Assembly: GCA_013298895.1 (NCBI GenBank)
Contig: JAAFJM010000023.1
Span: forward strand, 1 to 45,902
Origin: Bacteroidota bacterium
Lineage (GTDB): Bacteria > Bacteroidota > Bacteroidia > UKL13-3
DNA: 45,902 nt
Reading direction: 5' to 3'
The notes beneath the pieces are model-generated. The model was not told the DNA's origin. It did no database searches and was given only the letters and a program-made list of their open reading frames with translations. The stretch's first letter is position 1, and every line of letters begins with the position of its first letter. Positions 8,126 through 17,807 of this stretch are shown in pieces. Made by a program: the position numbers and the translations under genes.

Positions 8126-10120
8126 ATGAAGAAGATTGCATCATTAGCATTATCAATTTTAGTATTATCAATCAACAATCAAATTTTTGCTCAAAAAGGC
8201 AAAAAGGCTTTAGCCCCAGCAGTAAAATTAGCTCCAGCGGCTAAGCCCAATCCAGTAGTTTTTATTTATGGAACTGACACTGTTTACCAAAATGAATTTG
8301 AACGTTTACTTTATAAAAACAAAACTAGTAAAGATAAATTAAACGAAAAGGAAGTTCGCGAATACTTGGATTTGTATATCAACTTTAAATTAAAAGTGAA
8401 AGAAGCAAAGGCTTTAAAATTAGATACAAACAATAATTTCATTACAGAATTAGCAGGTTACAGAAAACAGTTAAGCAATCCATATTTGACTGACAAAAAA
8501 GTAAGTGAAACATTGATGCAAGAGGCATACCAACGTATGAAAACGGAAATTAATGGTAGCCATATTTTATTGTTTTGTAATGAAAATGCAAGTCCAGCAG
8601 ATACTTTAGCTGCTTATACTAAATTAATAGATTTAAGAAAACGCGCACTTAAAGGCGAAAACTTTGATTCATTAGCAAGTAAATACTCTGAAGACCCATC
8701 TGCTAAAAAAATGGGTGGAAAACTAGGTTGGTACACTGTTTTCCAAATGGTATATCCTTTCGAAAACCAATCTTACAAAACTGCTAAAGGTGAAATTTCA
8801 ATGCCTTTCCGCACACAATTTGGTTATCATATTTTAAAGGTAAATGATAAAAGAGCTGCAAGAGGAGAAGTAAAATTAGCTCATATCATGATTAGAAATC
8901 AATACGAAGCAAGTGCAGAGCAAGTTCAAGATGCTCAAAATAAAATTGATTCGATTTATGAAATGATTAAGAAAGGTGAAAACTTTGGCACTTTAGCTGA
9001 AAATTATAGCCAAGATGAAGGTAGTGCAAAAAACAAGGGTGAAATGAATTGGATGGCAAGTTTAAGTGGTTATCCTGAAGAGTTTAAAGAAACTGCATTT
9101 TCTTTAAAAACAGACGAAGTTTCTAAACCTTTTAAAACAAATTTCGGATTTCACATTATTAAGTTAATTGAAAAACGTCCTTTGGGAGAATATAAAGATG
9201 TTCAAGATGTTATCAAACAAAAAACTAACAAAGATTCACGTTCTGAAAGCTCTAAGGCTGCAGTAATAGCGCGAGTTAAAAAAGAAAACAACTACAAAGA
9301 AAATTTAGCTAATTTAAAAGCATTTACTGCTACTTTAGACTCGAGTTTTATCAGTGGAAATTGGACTTACGATGAAGGTAAAACCAATAAAAATCCATTA
9401 TTTACAATTGGTACTGCTACCTACACTGTTAAAGATTTTGCTGAATATTTAGCAGCAAACCAACAGCCTTTAGAAAAAGCATCTGCTCAAATGGCTGCTC
9501 AAAACATGTTCCGTAGTTGGGCTGATAATAAATGTATTTCTTATGAAGAATCAATTTTAGATACGAAATATGAAGACTTTAGAAACGTAATGCAAGAGTA
9601 TAATGACGGTATTTTATTATTTGACTTAACTGATAAAAAGGTATGGAGTAAAGCGGTAAGTGATACAATTGGATTAGAGAAGTTTTATGAAAACAATAAA
9701 AACAACTATAAATGGAAAGATAGAGTTGTTTATAAAACATACACTTGCTTAAATGAAAAAACTAAAGCCGAAGCTGTTAAAATGTTTAACAAAGGAAAAA
9801 CCGAGGCAGAAATATTTGCTAAGTTAAATAAAAAAGTGGCAGGAACTATCAGTAGTAAAGAAATAAAAAGTGAGCGTTCAGATGCTACTGCCGATAAACT
9901 TTGGGATAAAAAAGGAATAGTTGATATTACTAACACTGATGGAAGTTTTAAATTTTATTTTGTAAGTGGTGTAGTAAATAGTGACGTTAAAACGTTAAAA
10001 GAAGCAAAAGGTATTGCTACAAGCGAATATCAAAACCAATTGGAAAAAGATTGGATTAAAGAGTTAAGAAACAAATACAATATTGTAGTTAACGAAGAAA
10101 CAGTGAAAGGTTTGTTCTAA
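8126..10120 (+). CDS. Periplasmic peptidyl-prolyl isomerase with two parvulin domains
   Basis: Predicted periplasmic folding factor of 664 residues with a signal peptide ending near FAQ (residue 23). An N-terminal helical region (about 45-130) is followed by two consecutive PpiC/rotamase domains, at about 140-235 and 245-345; each has the family pattern GSHILLF or LAHIMI, then GGKLGW or KGEMNW, PF, and FGYHILKV or FGFHIIKL. The remaining 300 residues are a helical and strand region without a recognised domain. Relatives assist folding of outer-membrane proteins, as SurA and PpiD do. It is followed 97 bases later by a second SurA-like gene, with a perfect hairpin between. Confidence 0.88.
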   Translation: MKKIASLALSILVLSINNQIFAQKGKKALAPAVKLAPAAKPNPVVFIYGTDTVYQNEFERLLYKNKTSKDKLNEKEVREYLDLYINFKLKVKEAKALKLDTNNNFITELAGYRKQLSNPYLTDKKVSETLMQEAYQRMKTEINGSHILLFCNENASPADTLAAYTKLIDLRKRALKGENFDSLASKYSEDPSAKKMGGKLGWYTVFQMVYPFENQSYKTAKGEISMPFRTQFGYHILKVNDKRAARGEVKLAHIMIRNQYEASAEQVQDAQNKIDSIYEMIKKGENFGTLAENYSQDEGSAKNKGEMNWMASLSGYPEEFKETAFSLKTDEVSKPFKTNFGFHIIKLIEKRPLGEYKDVQDVIKQKTNKDSRSESSKAAVIARVKKENNYKENLANLKAFTATLDSSFISGNWTYDEGKTNKNPLFTIGTATYTVKDFAEYLAANQQPLEKASAQMAAQNMFRSWADNKCISYEESILDTKYEDFRNVMQEYNDGILLFDLTDKKVWSKAVSDTIGLEKFYENNKNNYKWKDRVVYKTYTCLNEKTKAEAVKMFNKGKTEAEIFAKLNKKVAGTISSKEIKSERSDATADKLWDKKGIVDITNTDGSFKFYFVSGVVNSDVKTLKEAKGIATSEYQNQLEKDWIKELRNKYNIVVNEETVKGLF

Positions 10121-10145
10121 ACTATATTATTATAAAAAATACATT

Positions 10146-10185
10146 CTATAAAGCTATTTGAATCTTGTTTCAAATAGCTTTATAG
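10146..10185. terminator. Perfect 16-bp hairpin between the two parvulin genes
   Basis: CTATAAAGCTATTTGA (10146-10161) pairs perfectly with TCAAATAGCTTTATAG (10170-10185) around an 8-base loop. The T tract after it is weak, so it may be a leaky terminator or a transcript-stabilising hairpin that sets the ratio of the two flanking gene products. Confidence 0.5.
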
Positions 10186-10216
10186 CTTTAAAATTGGTTA
10201 AATAAATTAAATCAGC

Positions 10217-11593
10217 GTGTTCAAATTAAGTAAGTTTTTATTTCTTTTTGCCTTTATAGTTTTGGCAAATATAGTTACTGCCCAACCTGGAAGTGGCGAA
10301 ACAATTGATGGTATTGTTGGTGTGTTTGCTGATAAAATAATATTACATTCCGAAATAGAATTTGAGTATCAACAATTCTTAAAAGAATATCCTGATAAAA
10401 GAAGCGATACAATTAGATGTGATATTTTAAAACAAAAACTTACTGAAAAATTGCTTTCAACAAAAGCGGAAATTGACAGTTTACCACTAACTGACGAACG
10501 AATTGACGGTGAATTAGAACAAAGAATTCAGTATTTTGCACGTCAATTTGGTGGGGAAAAGGGATTAGAAGAATTTTACGGTAAAAGCATTTCCGAAATA
10601 AAACAAAACTATCGCGATAAAATTAAAACGAGCTTATTAATGCAGGAAATGCAGCAAAAAATATTGAAAGATATTAAAGTTTCTCCTACCGATATAAAAA
10701 CTTATTTTAACGCAATTGACAAGGACAGTTTACCTTATTATAGTTCGGAAGTGGAAGTTGCTCAAATTATTATAGAACCTAAAGTTTCGAAAGAAGCAAA
10801 AGACATTGCTTACCAAAAAATTTCAGAGTTACGTACTAGATTAATTAATGGCGATAATTTTAGAACAATTGCTAAAATATATAGTGATGATAAAGGAAGT
10901 GCTGTTCAAGGTGGTGATTTAGGTTTTTTTGGTCGCGGAATGATGGTTCCCGAGTTTGAGGCTGCCGCTTTTAAGACCCAACAAGATAGTATTTCAAAAA
11001 TAGTGGAAACAAAATTTGGCTATCATATTATTCAACCAATTAAAAGGCGCGGAGAAGAAGTTCATGCGAGACATGTACTTATTAAACCACAGATTTACAA
11101 AGCAGATATTGAAGATTCAAGAGTAAAAATAGATTCCATCATAAATTTAATAAAATTAGATTCAATATCTTTTACCGAAGCCGCAAAAAAGTTTAGTACC
11201 GAAAAACGTACAGGTGCAAGAGGTGGCTTTTTATCCAATCCACAAAACGGTAATACTAAAATTCCGATAGATGAATTACCAAAAGATATTTTTTTAATAA
11301 TCCAAAATTTGAAACCGGGCGACATGAGTAATGCGGAGTTAACTACCATTCAAAATGCACAAGGTGAAGCTGTTAAAGTTTGGAGAACAATTTATTTAAA
11401 GTCTGAAAGCAAACCCCATATAGCTAATTTAAAAGATGATTATCAAAAAATGCAAATAGCTGCTGAGGAAGATAAAAAACAAAAGACTTTAGCACGTTGG
11501 ATTGAAAAGAATAGAAAACAATTTTATGTTCAAGTTGCTGATGAATATAAAACTTGTCCAAGTTTACAATCATGGGAAAGTAAAAATCAATAA
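10217..11593 (+). CDS. SurA-like peptidyl-prolyl isomerase / OMP chaperone
   Basis: Predicted periplasmic chaperone of 458 residues. A signal peptide ends near VTAQ (residue 22), followed by a SurA_N-like domain opening [17 protein letters not shown], the usual start of mature SurA. Two parvulin domains follow, about 178-275 ([30 protein letters not shown]) and 283-400 (ARHVLI, GGFLSNP). In the SurA family this shape escorts beta-barrel proteins across the periplasm. The start codon is GTG at 10217; no ATG upstream fits the signal peptide. moxR follows after 17 bases, suggesting co-transcription. Confidence 0.88.
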   Translation: MFKLSKFLFLFAFIVLANIVTAQPGSGETIDGIVGVFADKIILHSEIEFEYQQFLKEYPDKRSDTIRCDILKQKLTEKLLSTKAEIDSLPLTDERIDGELEQRIQYFARQFGGEKGLEEFYGKSISEIKQNYRDKIKTSLLMQEMQQKILKDIKVSPTDIKTYFNAIDKDSLPYYSSEVEVAQIIIEPKVSKEAKDIAYQKISELRTRLINGDNFRTIAKIYSDDKGSAVQGGDLGFFGRGMMVPEFEAAAFKTQQDSISKIVETKFGYHIIQPIKRRGEEVHARHVLIKPQIYKADIEDSRVKIDSIINLIKLDSISFTEAAKKFSTEKRTGARGGFLSNPQNGNTKIPIDELPKDIFLIIQNLKPGDMSNAELTTIQNAQGEAVKVWRTIYLKSESKPHIANLKDDYQKMQIAAEEDKKQKTLARWIEKNRKQFYVQVADEYKTCPSLQSWESKNQ

Positions 11594-11610
11594 ATTAACA
11601 CCATTACAAT

Positions 11611-12573
11611 ATGTTATATCAAAACGATGTTGAAGCAGCTAATGCTTTACACCAAAAATATACTGAATTAAAAAAAGAAATTAGTAAAGTAATTGTTGGG
11701 CAAAATAGTATTGTAGAAGCCTTACTTATTTCAATTTTTAGTAACGGACATACCTTAATGATTGGCTTACCCGGATTAGCCAAAACATTATTGGTTAAAA
11801 CATTAAGTGAGGTATTAGACTTAAGTTTTAACCGCATTCAGTTTACACCTGATTTAATGCCAAGTGATATTACTGGAAGTGAAATATTGAACGAAAAACG
11901 TGAGTTTCAATTTTTGCATGGTCCTATATTTGCAAATATAATTTTAGCAGATGAAATAAATCGTACACCACCTAAAACACAGGCTGCATTGCTAGAAGCT
12001 ATGCAAGAAAAAACTGTAACTATCAACGGAAAATTGCACCAATTACCAAATCCTTTTTTTGTATTAGCTACTCAAAATCCCATAGAACAAGAAGGAACTT
12101 ATGCATTACCTGAAGCACAATTAGATCGTTTTATGTTTAATGTATTTCTTGATTATCCTAGTTTTGAAGAAGAAGTAGATATCATAAAAGCAACCACTAG
12201 CAATCATAAAGTTCAATTGAATAAAATAATTCACGGGACGGAAATTTTAGCCTTTCAAGATTTGGTGCGCAAAACACCTGTAGCTGATAATGTTATTGAT
12301 TATGCTGTAAAATTAGTAAGTAAAACACGCCCGCAAAGCAATTTTGCAACTGAAGAAATAAAAAAATATATTGATTTTGGTGCAGGTCCACGTGCCGGAC
12401 AGTTTTTAATTATTGGTGCTAAAGCACATGCGTTGTTACATGGAAAATATTCTCCTGATATAGAAAATGTAAAAGCGGTAGCGGTAAATATTTTACGTCA
12501 TAGAATGATAAAAAATTACCGCGCGGAAGCGGAAGGAATTAAAATTGAACAAATTATTGCAGGTATTATGTAA
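11611..12573 (+). CDS. MoxR-family AAA+ ATPase
   Basis: Cytoplasmic AAA+ ATPase of 320 residues, the standard MoxR length. Walker A is GLPGLAKT (52-59), Walker B is ILADEINR (111-118), sensor I lies in FVLATQNPIEQEGTY, and the arginine-finger region reads PEAQLDRFM. MoxR proteins act as chaperones that help mature or activate partners, often proteins with von Willebrand A domains encoded next door. No such partner follows here; the upstream neighbour is a SurA-like chaperone and the downstream one a prohibitin-like protein 150 bases away. The family is certain, the client is unknown. Confidence 0.92.
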   Translation: MLYQNDVEAANALHQKYTELKKEISKVIVGQNSIVEALLISIFSNGHTLMIGLPGLAKTLLVKTLSEVLDLSFNRIQFTPDLMPSDITGSEILNEKREFQFLHGPIFANIILADEINRTPPKTQAALLEAMQEKTVTINGKLHQLPNPFFVLATQNPIEQEGTYALPEAQLDRFMFNVFLDYPSFEEEVDIIKATTSNHKVQLNKIIHGTEILAFQDLVRKTPVADNVIDYAVKLVSKTRPQSNFATEEIKKYIDFGAGPRAGQFLIIGAKAHALLHGKYSPDIENVKAVAVNILRHRMIKNYRAEAEGIKIEQIIAGIM

Positions 12574-12683
12574 AAACTAAAGTTCTTAATTCTCAAACTT
12601 CACTTTTTACATTTAAACATACTTTAAACCATTTAAAAATTAGCGCATACAAATTCATATTAAAGTTGTAATCTTGAATTGAA

Positions 12684-12702
12684 AAAGTTGGAATTCAACT
12701 TT
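12684..12702. other. Small inverted repeat upstream of the prohibitin-like gene
   Basis: AAAGTTG (12684-12690) and CAACTTT (12696-12702) flank GAATT. It may be a weak terminator for moxR or a protein-binding site in front of the prohibitin-like gene; the sequence does not decide between these. Confidence 0.3.
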
Positions 12703-12723
12703 AAAATAATTTAAATAAAAAAT

Positions 12724-13626
12724 ATGGTACTTATTTTTCTTGGATTAATTTTTATTGCAGTAGCAACATTTGTATTTAATGCAAATAACATAAATGCAAA
12801 ATTTGGAAAACCTATTAAAATAATTGGAGTTGTTTTAATTGCCGTTGGCATTTTAAACTCTTGCTTTAAACAAATTGATGCTGGACAGATTGGAGTAAAA
12901 TCGTTATTTGGTAAAATTGAAGACGATATTCTAATGAGTGGATTGAACTTTATAAATCCATTGGTAGAAGTAAAAACAATTGATACCAAAACACAAAATT
13001 ATACCATGAGTGGTATTCATGATGAAGGACAAAAAGCAGGTGATGATGCAATTAGAGTTTTAACAGCTGATGGTTTGGAAGTAACAATAGATTTAACAGT
13101 TCTGTACCGCGTAGTTCCTTCAGAAGCGCCAAGGTTGTTAAGAGAAACTGGATTAGATTATAATGATAAAATAGTTAGGCCATTAACCAGAACAAAAATC
13201 AGAGATAACGCTGTTTATTACGATGCTGTAGCACTTTACAGTAGCAAACGTGATACTTTCCAAATGCGAATTTTCAACAGTATTGAAAAGGATTTTAAAA
13301 GTCGTGGTTTAATTTTAGAACAGCTTTTAGTTCGTAATATTACTTTACCAACTTCTGTAAAAGCAAGTATTGAATCAAAAATTAATGCTGAACAAGATGC
13401 CCAAAAAATGCAGTTTGTTTTACAAAAAGAAAAACAAGAGGCAGAACGTAAAAGAGTAGAAGCACAAGGTATAGCCGATTACCAAAGGATTATTTCAACA
13501 GGCTTAAGCGATAAACAATTGCAATACGAGAGCATTAAAGCCAATTTAGAATTAGCCAAATCACCCAACGCAAAAATTATTGTTTTAGGTAAAGGCAATA
13601 ACCCTATGATTATTGATGGCAAATAA
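12724..13626 (+). CDS. Prohibitin-like SPFH-domain membrane protein
   Basis: Membrane-anchored protein of 300 residues. The N-terminus has two hydrophobic spans (about 1-20 and 33-48), then an SPFH/band-7 domain from about 55 (QIDAGQIGVKSLFGKI) to 230, closely resembling prohibitins in the stretches ITLPTSVKASIESKINAEQDAQ and EKQEAERKRVEAQGIA. The latter is a helical coiled-coil arm typical of the family. Prohibitins form ring assemblies that organise membrane domains and modulate membrane proteases such as FtsH; that role is inferred here. It probably has its own transcript, with 150 bases before and 114 bases after it. Confidence 0.88.
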   Translation: MVLIFLGLIFIAVATFVFNANNINAKFGKPIKIIGVVLIAVGILNSCFKQIDAGQIGVKSLFGKIEDDILMSGLNFINPLVEVKTIDTKTQNYTMSGIHDEGQKAGDDAIRVLTADGLEVTIDLTVLYRVVPSEAPRLLRETGLDYNDKIVRPLTRTKIRDNAVYYDAVALYSSKRDTFQMRIFNSIEKDFKSRGLILEQLLVRNITLPTSVKASIESKINAEQDAQKMQFVLQKEKQEAERKRVEAQGIADYQRIISTGLSDKQLQYESIKANLELAKSPNAKIIVLGKGNNPMIIDGK

Positions 13627-13740
13627 CAAATTAGGAATAAAAATTGGAATAATTTTTTTTCAAAATCATTCTTAAATTTTATTAGTATTGTAAAAATGTA
13701 GTTAGTTGTTTTTCACTACTTCAAAAAATACAAATTATTA

Positions 13741-14484
13741 ATGAAATTATTTAAATCGTTAGCCATAAATATAATACTTATTGGACTGGTTTTATACTTG
13801 TTAAGTTGGCTAGGAGCCTTTTTATTAAACGTGTATACAAGGCATGGTGAATCATTGACTTTACCTAATTTAAAAGGGCTAAGTTTTGAGGAAGTTGACA
13901 AAATATTATCTAAAAAAAAACTTCGTTACATTATTACTGATACCGCTTTTATTGATGATATGCCAAAAGGTAGTGTAGTGGAACAAAATCCATCACCAAA
14001 TACAAAAGTAAAAGAAGGACGATTTATATACATAACTATTAATTCTAATTCTACCATTGGCGTGCAAATGCCTAATTTGATTAATAGTTCACTTAGGTTT
14101 GCAGAAACCGTATTATTAAGCTCAGGTTTAAAATTAGGCAGTGTAATATATAGGCCCGATGTGGCTGCAGGTGCTGTTTTGGATCAATTGTACCGAAACC
14201 AAAGTATTCAACCCAATATAAAAATTCCAAAAGGTGCTAGCATTGATTTAGTAGTTGGCGATGGTATGGGAAGTTCCATAGTTCAAATTCCTGATTTAAC
14301 AAATTTAACACTAAATGAAGCTCGTGGTGTTTTAGAAAGCAGCATGCTGCAAGTTGGTAGCATTGTTTATGACGGAAAGAATGATTCTTTAAACGCTACT
14401 GTTAAAAGACAATCGCCAAGTTACAAAGAAGGCGAAACCATAAAAAGTGGCCAACAGGTTGATTTGTTTTTAGGTGATAAATAA
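13741..14484 (+). CDS. Membrane-anchored protein with three PASTA domains
   Basis: Protein of 247 residues with a short cytoplasmic start, one membrane span (about 11-31) and three PASTA domains at about 40-108, 110-178 and 180-246. Each shows the PASTA pattern (LPNLKGLSFEEVDKIL, MPNLINSSLRFAETVL, IPDLTNLTLNEARGVL) and a closing GS...V..Q.P element. PASTA domains bind peptidoglycan or muropeptides on kinases and penicillin-binding proteins; here there is no kinase or transpeptidase domain, so it is a standalone wall-sensing or structural protein facing the periplasm. The T9SS surface protein gene follows 85 bases later. Confidence 0.88.
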   Translation: MKLFKSLAINIILIGLVLYLLSWLGAFLLNVYTRHGESLTLPNLKGLSFEEVDKILSKKKLRYIITDTAFIDDMPKGSVVEQNPSPNTKVKEGRFIYITINSNSTIGVQMPNLINSSLRFAETVLLSSGLKLGSVIYRPDVAAGAVLDQLYRNQSIQPNIKIPKGASIDLVVGDGMGSSIVQIPDLTNLTLNEARGVLESSMLQVGSIVYDGKNDSLNATVKRQSPSYKEGETIKSGQQVDLFLGDK

Positions 14485-14569
14485 CTTATTTTTTCAACTA
14501 ATTAAATAACAAAAGCGTTAGTAAGATTAATAACAACAAAAACTACCAGTTAACTTTTAAGATATTTAT

Positions 14570-17464
14570 ATGAAATTCAATTTAACTATTATTTCCTTTT
14601 TGGTATTTTCAATTTTATCTAAAGCACAAGAAAGAAAAATGCCAATTGGCAATAATGTGTTTTTAATTGAAAATAGTAAATACCATCAACAAAATGAAGG
14701 TAAAACCTTGGGAAAAAAAAGTACATCAGATATTCCTTTCATTGATTTTTTTAACAATAAAAATACTACTAAACCCAATCCCTTACTTTGGCTTGATAAT
14801 GATGTAGTAATTGAAAATCTAAACGCGATTTTTGATTCGAAAAGCGAATTAGGAGTGAACTATAATACTGGCTTTAATGAGGCCGATGTACTTACCTCTA
14901 AATTATTGAATACCACTAATGCTGGAGGAAATGCTTTTGTTCATATAAATTTTTCAACTGGAAATGATTGGCAAACTAACGACTCGTTGGTATTTCAGGT
15001 TAAAGGAAATTCAGGAGTTTGGAATACATTATGGGTAAATAGCAATGATGTAAATAAAAATAAAGATGTATTTTTTAATATTAATTTTTTTGATGATTTA
15101 AAAAGTAATTTACTTCAATTCAGATTTGTGAGTTATTTTAATACCAATAGTGATAAACCAGAAGTATTTAAAGTACATAAACTAGTAATATCATACAAAA
15201 ATGTATTGCCTTTTTATGAATCATTCAGGCAATATGACGCCATCAATAAAACTCCATTAAACACTAAATGGATAAACTTTACAAATAACGTAACTCCAAA
15301 TGATTCCAACTTTATGCTTTGGGGAAATTCAATCATCTTTAATAGCATTACTGATATTAAAGATTCGAGTTATAATAATAACAATGGTTTGTATGGCAAT
15401 GCCGATACACTATTATCCAATCCAATTGATTTATCTAAAACAATCCCAACAGAACAAATAGTTATGAGTTTTTGGATTAGAGGATTCAAACAAATGAAGG
15501 CAAATGATTCAATTTACCTTGAAACTTTAGATAATTTAGGCAGATGGCAACGTGCTTGGGCTAGCGCAAAAATGGATACTAATTACACAAAAATTTCAGT
15601 TTCAATTAATGGTGGAAGACTACGTCATCCTTTTTTTGCGTTTAGATTTATCAATAAAGGCACTTATCTGAATTCAGAAATTGCAAGTTTTGCCATAGCA
15701 GCATTAAAAATAACAACTAAAAGAGAATTACCTTTATTTGATGATTTTTCAAGCAGTAGTGATTATTACCCAAATCAAGAAATTTGGTTAGACAACAAAG
15801 TATTCATTAACAATAATTTTCCTAAAAATCAACCCAGTTTAAATGTAGCCACTTTTGATGGTTTAGATGAATTCGGAAATGCTTATAGTAAATTACCCAT
15901 AAAAGGAACTGCCGATGTGTTAACTAGTAAAGGATATAATTTATCAACTTTTGCACTTAAAGATTCTATATACTTTAGTTTTTATTATCAGTACCAATTA
16001 CAAGGAACAACTGGACAAATTTATCCAACAGATTCATTGGTTTTAGAATTTAAAAGCACACCAAATGATGCGGACTCATTTACCATTGTTTGGCAAAAAT
16101 CGGCCTTAGATACATTACCATACGACACTTTTAATAGGGTTCATTTTGCAGTGCCTAGTAAATATTTACATGATGATTTTCAAATTAAATTTAGAAATGT
16201 TGGCAGTTTAAGTGGTAATTTAAGCCAATGGCATATCGATTATATAAAACTAGATGCTGGCAGAAGTTTGAAAGATACTTTTAATGATGATTTGGCAATT
16301 TCTGCTACACCTACTTCCATGTTAAAAAAATACAGAAGCATGCCATGGAAACACTTTATTAAAAACAAAGTAGCTTATACCAACGATTCGTTATATTTTT
16401 CTGTGTTTAATAATAACAATAGAAATTATTCAGTAGATTACAAAAGACAACTTATTGATAATGAACAAAGCATTGTATTTACTAAAAATAGTGCATTAGG
16501 AAGTGTTCCTTTTTCAGTTACCACACCTTTAATTTTAACCAGCCCCTCTCCTACTAATTTAACTACAACTTCTACCAATTTGGTTAAAACATTTAGTAAC
16601 AAAATTAGTGTAAGTAATAATGGTTTTGCAGGAATTGATAATGTTTCAACTAATGATTCAATAACAACTTCAACCAAGTTTAGTAATTACTTTGCCTACG
16701 ATGATGGCTCTGCAGAGGCAGGATATGGTATTTATTTAAAAAATAACGGTGCAGTTGCTTTAGGTTATGATTTAGAACAGATGGATACTATTTATGGTGC
16801 TCAAATTTTCTTTAATCAATCAGAAAATAATGTAAGCACCCGTAAATTTGATCTAGTTATTTGGGATAACATAACACCAATCAATCAACCTGCAACATTA
16901 GATAGGATTTTATACCGTAAAAATGGCATCAGTCCTATTTACACGAACACCATTAATGGTTTTGCCACCATACTTTTTGATTCAGCAATAATAGTTCCAA
17001 AACGTTTTTATATTGGTTGGGAGCAATTAGGCCAATTTGTTCTGAATATTGGTTTAGATGAAAATTATTATGTTGGGAATAAATTTGTTACAAATCCTAA
17101 TATGTTCTATAAAACAGATGGATTTTGGTTACCAACTGAAATACCAGGCGCATTAATGATTAGACCTTTATTAGGCCAATTTAAAGATGTACCAACCAAT
17201 ACTAAAGAAATAACTAAAGGAAGTTCACTTAACTTTTCATTATACCCAAATCCAACTTCTGGCAACATTACTATTGAAACAGAAGGAAATGATAATTTGA
17301 ACATGAAATTATTTGATTTAATGGGTAATCAAATTATTGAAACAAATATAAGTAACAATATAAATACTATTAATTTACCTACTTTAAGTACAGGAATTTA
17401 CTTAATTAAAGTAACCAATCTAAAAACGGGAGCTAATCAAATAAAAAAACTAATTTTTAATTAA
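14570..17464 (+). CDS. Large T9SS-sorted surface protein
   Basis: Secreted protein of 964 residues with a signal peptide (MKFNLTIISFLVFSIL, cut near SKAQ) and a C-terminal type IX sorting domain (SLYPNPTSGNITIE to the final KKLIFN). The body contains several related beta-sandwich segments that open with phrases such as LPFYESFRQ (about 215) and LPLFDDFSSS (about 385) and carry LVFQVKGN or LVLEFKS strands, resembling carbohydrate-binding or MAM-like modules. No catalytic motif is seen. It would be displayed on or released from the cell surface. Rhodanese starts 4 bases after its stop, so the two are probably one transcript. Confidence 0.82.
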   Translation: MKFNLTIISFLVFSILSKAQERKMPIGNNVFLIENSKYHQQNEGKTLGKKSTSDIPFIDFFNNKNTTKPNPLLWLDNDVVIENLNAIFDSKSELGVNYNTGFNEADVLTSKLLNTTNAGGNAFVHINFSTGNDWQTNDSLVFQVKGNSGVWNTLWVNSNDVNKNKDVFFNINFFDDLKSNLLQFRFVSYFNTNSDKPEVFKVHKLVISYKNVLPFYESFRQYDAINKTPLNTKWINFTNNVTPNDSNFMLWGNSIIFNSITDIKDSSYNNNNGLYGNADTLLSNPIDLSKTIPTEQIVMSFWIRGFKQMKANDSIYLETLDNLGRWQRAWASAKMDTNYTKISVSINGGRLRHPFFAFRFINKGTYLNSEIASFAIAALKITTKRELPLFDDFSSSSDYYPNQEIWLDNKVFINNNFPKNQPSLNVATFDGLDEFGNAYSKLPIKGTADVLTSKGYNLSTFALKDSIYFSFYYQYQLQGTTGQIYPTDSLVLEFKSTPNDADSFTIVWQKSALDTLPYDTFNRVHFAVPSKYLHDDFQIKFRNVGSLSGNLSQWHIDYIKLDAGRSLKDTFNDDLAISATPTSMLKKYRSMPWKHFIKNKVAYTNDSLYFSVFNNNNRNYSVDYKRQLIDNEQSIVFTKNSALGSVPFSVTTPLILTSPSPTNLTTTSTNLVKTFSNKISVSNNGFAGIDNVSTNDSITTSTKFSNYFAYDDGSAEAGYGIYLKNNGAVALGYDLEQMDTIYGAQIFFNQSENNVSTRKFDLVIWDNITPINQPATLDRILYRKNGISPIYTNTINGFATILFDSAIIVPKRFYIGWEQLGQFVLNIGLDENYYVGNKFVTNPNMFYKTDGFWLPTEIPGALMIRPLLGQFKDVPTNTKEITKGSSLNFSLYPNPTSGNITIETEGNDNLNMKLFDLMGNQIIETNISNNINTINLPTLSTGIYLIKVTNLKTGANQIKKLIFN

Positions 17465-17468
17465 ATAT

Positions 17469-17768
17469 ATGAGCGATATAACTACTGACGAGTTAAAGCA
17501 GCGCATGGATGCTGGAGAAAATTTAAACCTATTTGATGTGCGCGAGCAACATGAATATGATGAGTATAATATAGGTGCAACTTTGATACCTTTAGGTTTA
17601 TTGCCTAGTAGATTAAGTGAAATTGAAAGTCTAAAAAATGAAGAAGTAATTGTTCATTGCAGAAGTGGAGCAAGAAGTGCCAATGCAAAAATGTTTTTGG
17701 AAGATAATGGTTTTACCAATGTTCGCAATTTACTTGGCGGAATGCTAGATTGGAAATCAAAATTTTAA
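17469..17768 (+). CDS. Single-domain rhodanese-like sulfurtransferase
   Basis: Cytoplasmic single-domain rhodanese of 99 residues. It shows LFDVREQHEYDEYNI (21-35), the active-site loop CRSGAR at 64-69 with catalytic Cys64, and the closing GGMLDW. The six-residue loop is that of sulfur transferases (GlpE/PspE type) rather than Cdc25-like phosphatases. It accepts a persulfide and passes sulfur on; donor and acceptor are unknown. It is the last gene of the plus-strand run and is followed by a strong terminator. Confidence 0.9.
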   Translation: MSDITTDELKQRMDAGENLNLFDVREQHEYDEYNIGATLIPLGLLPSRLSEIESLKNEEVIVHCRSGARSANAKMFLEDNGFTNVRNLLGGMLDWKSKF

Positions 17769-17775
17769 ACTATTA

Positions 17776-17803
17776 AAATTACCCCCATTACTGGGGGTAA
17801 TTT
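17776..17803. terminator. Strong bidirectional terminator
   Basis: AAATTACCCCC (17776-17786) pairs perfectly with GGGGGTAATTT (17793-17803) around a 6-base loop, giving an 11-bp stem with AT-rich flanks. It sits between the convergent rhodanese and aminotransferase genes. Confidence 0.85.
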
Positions 17804-17807
17804 AGTT

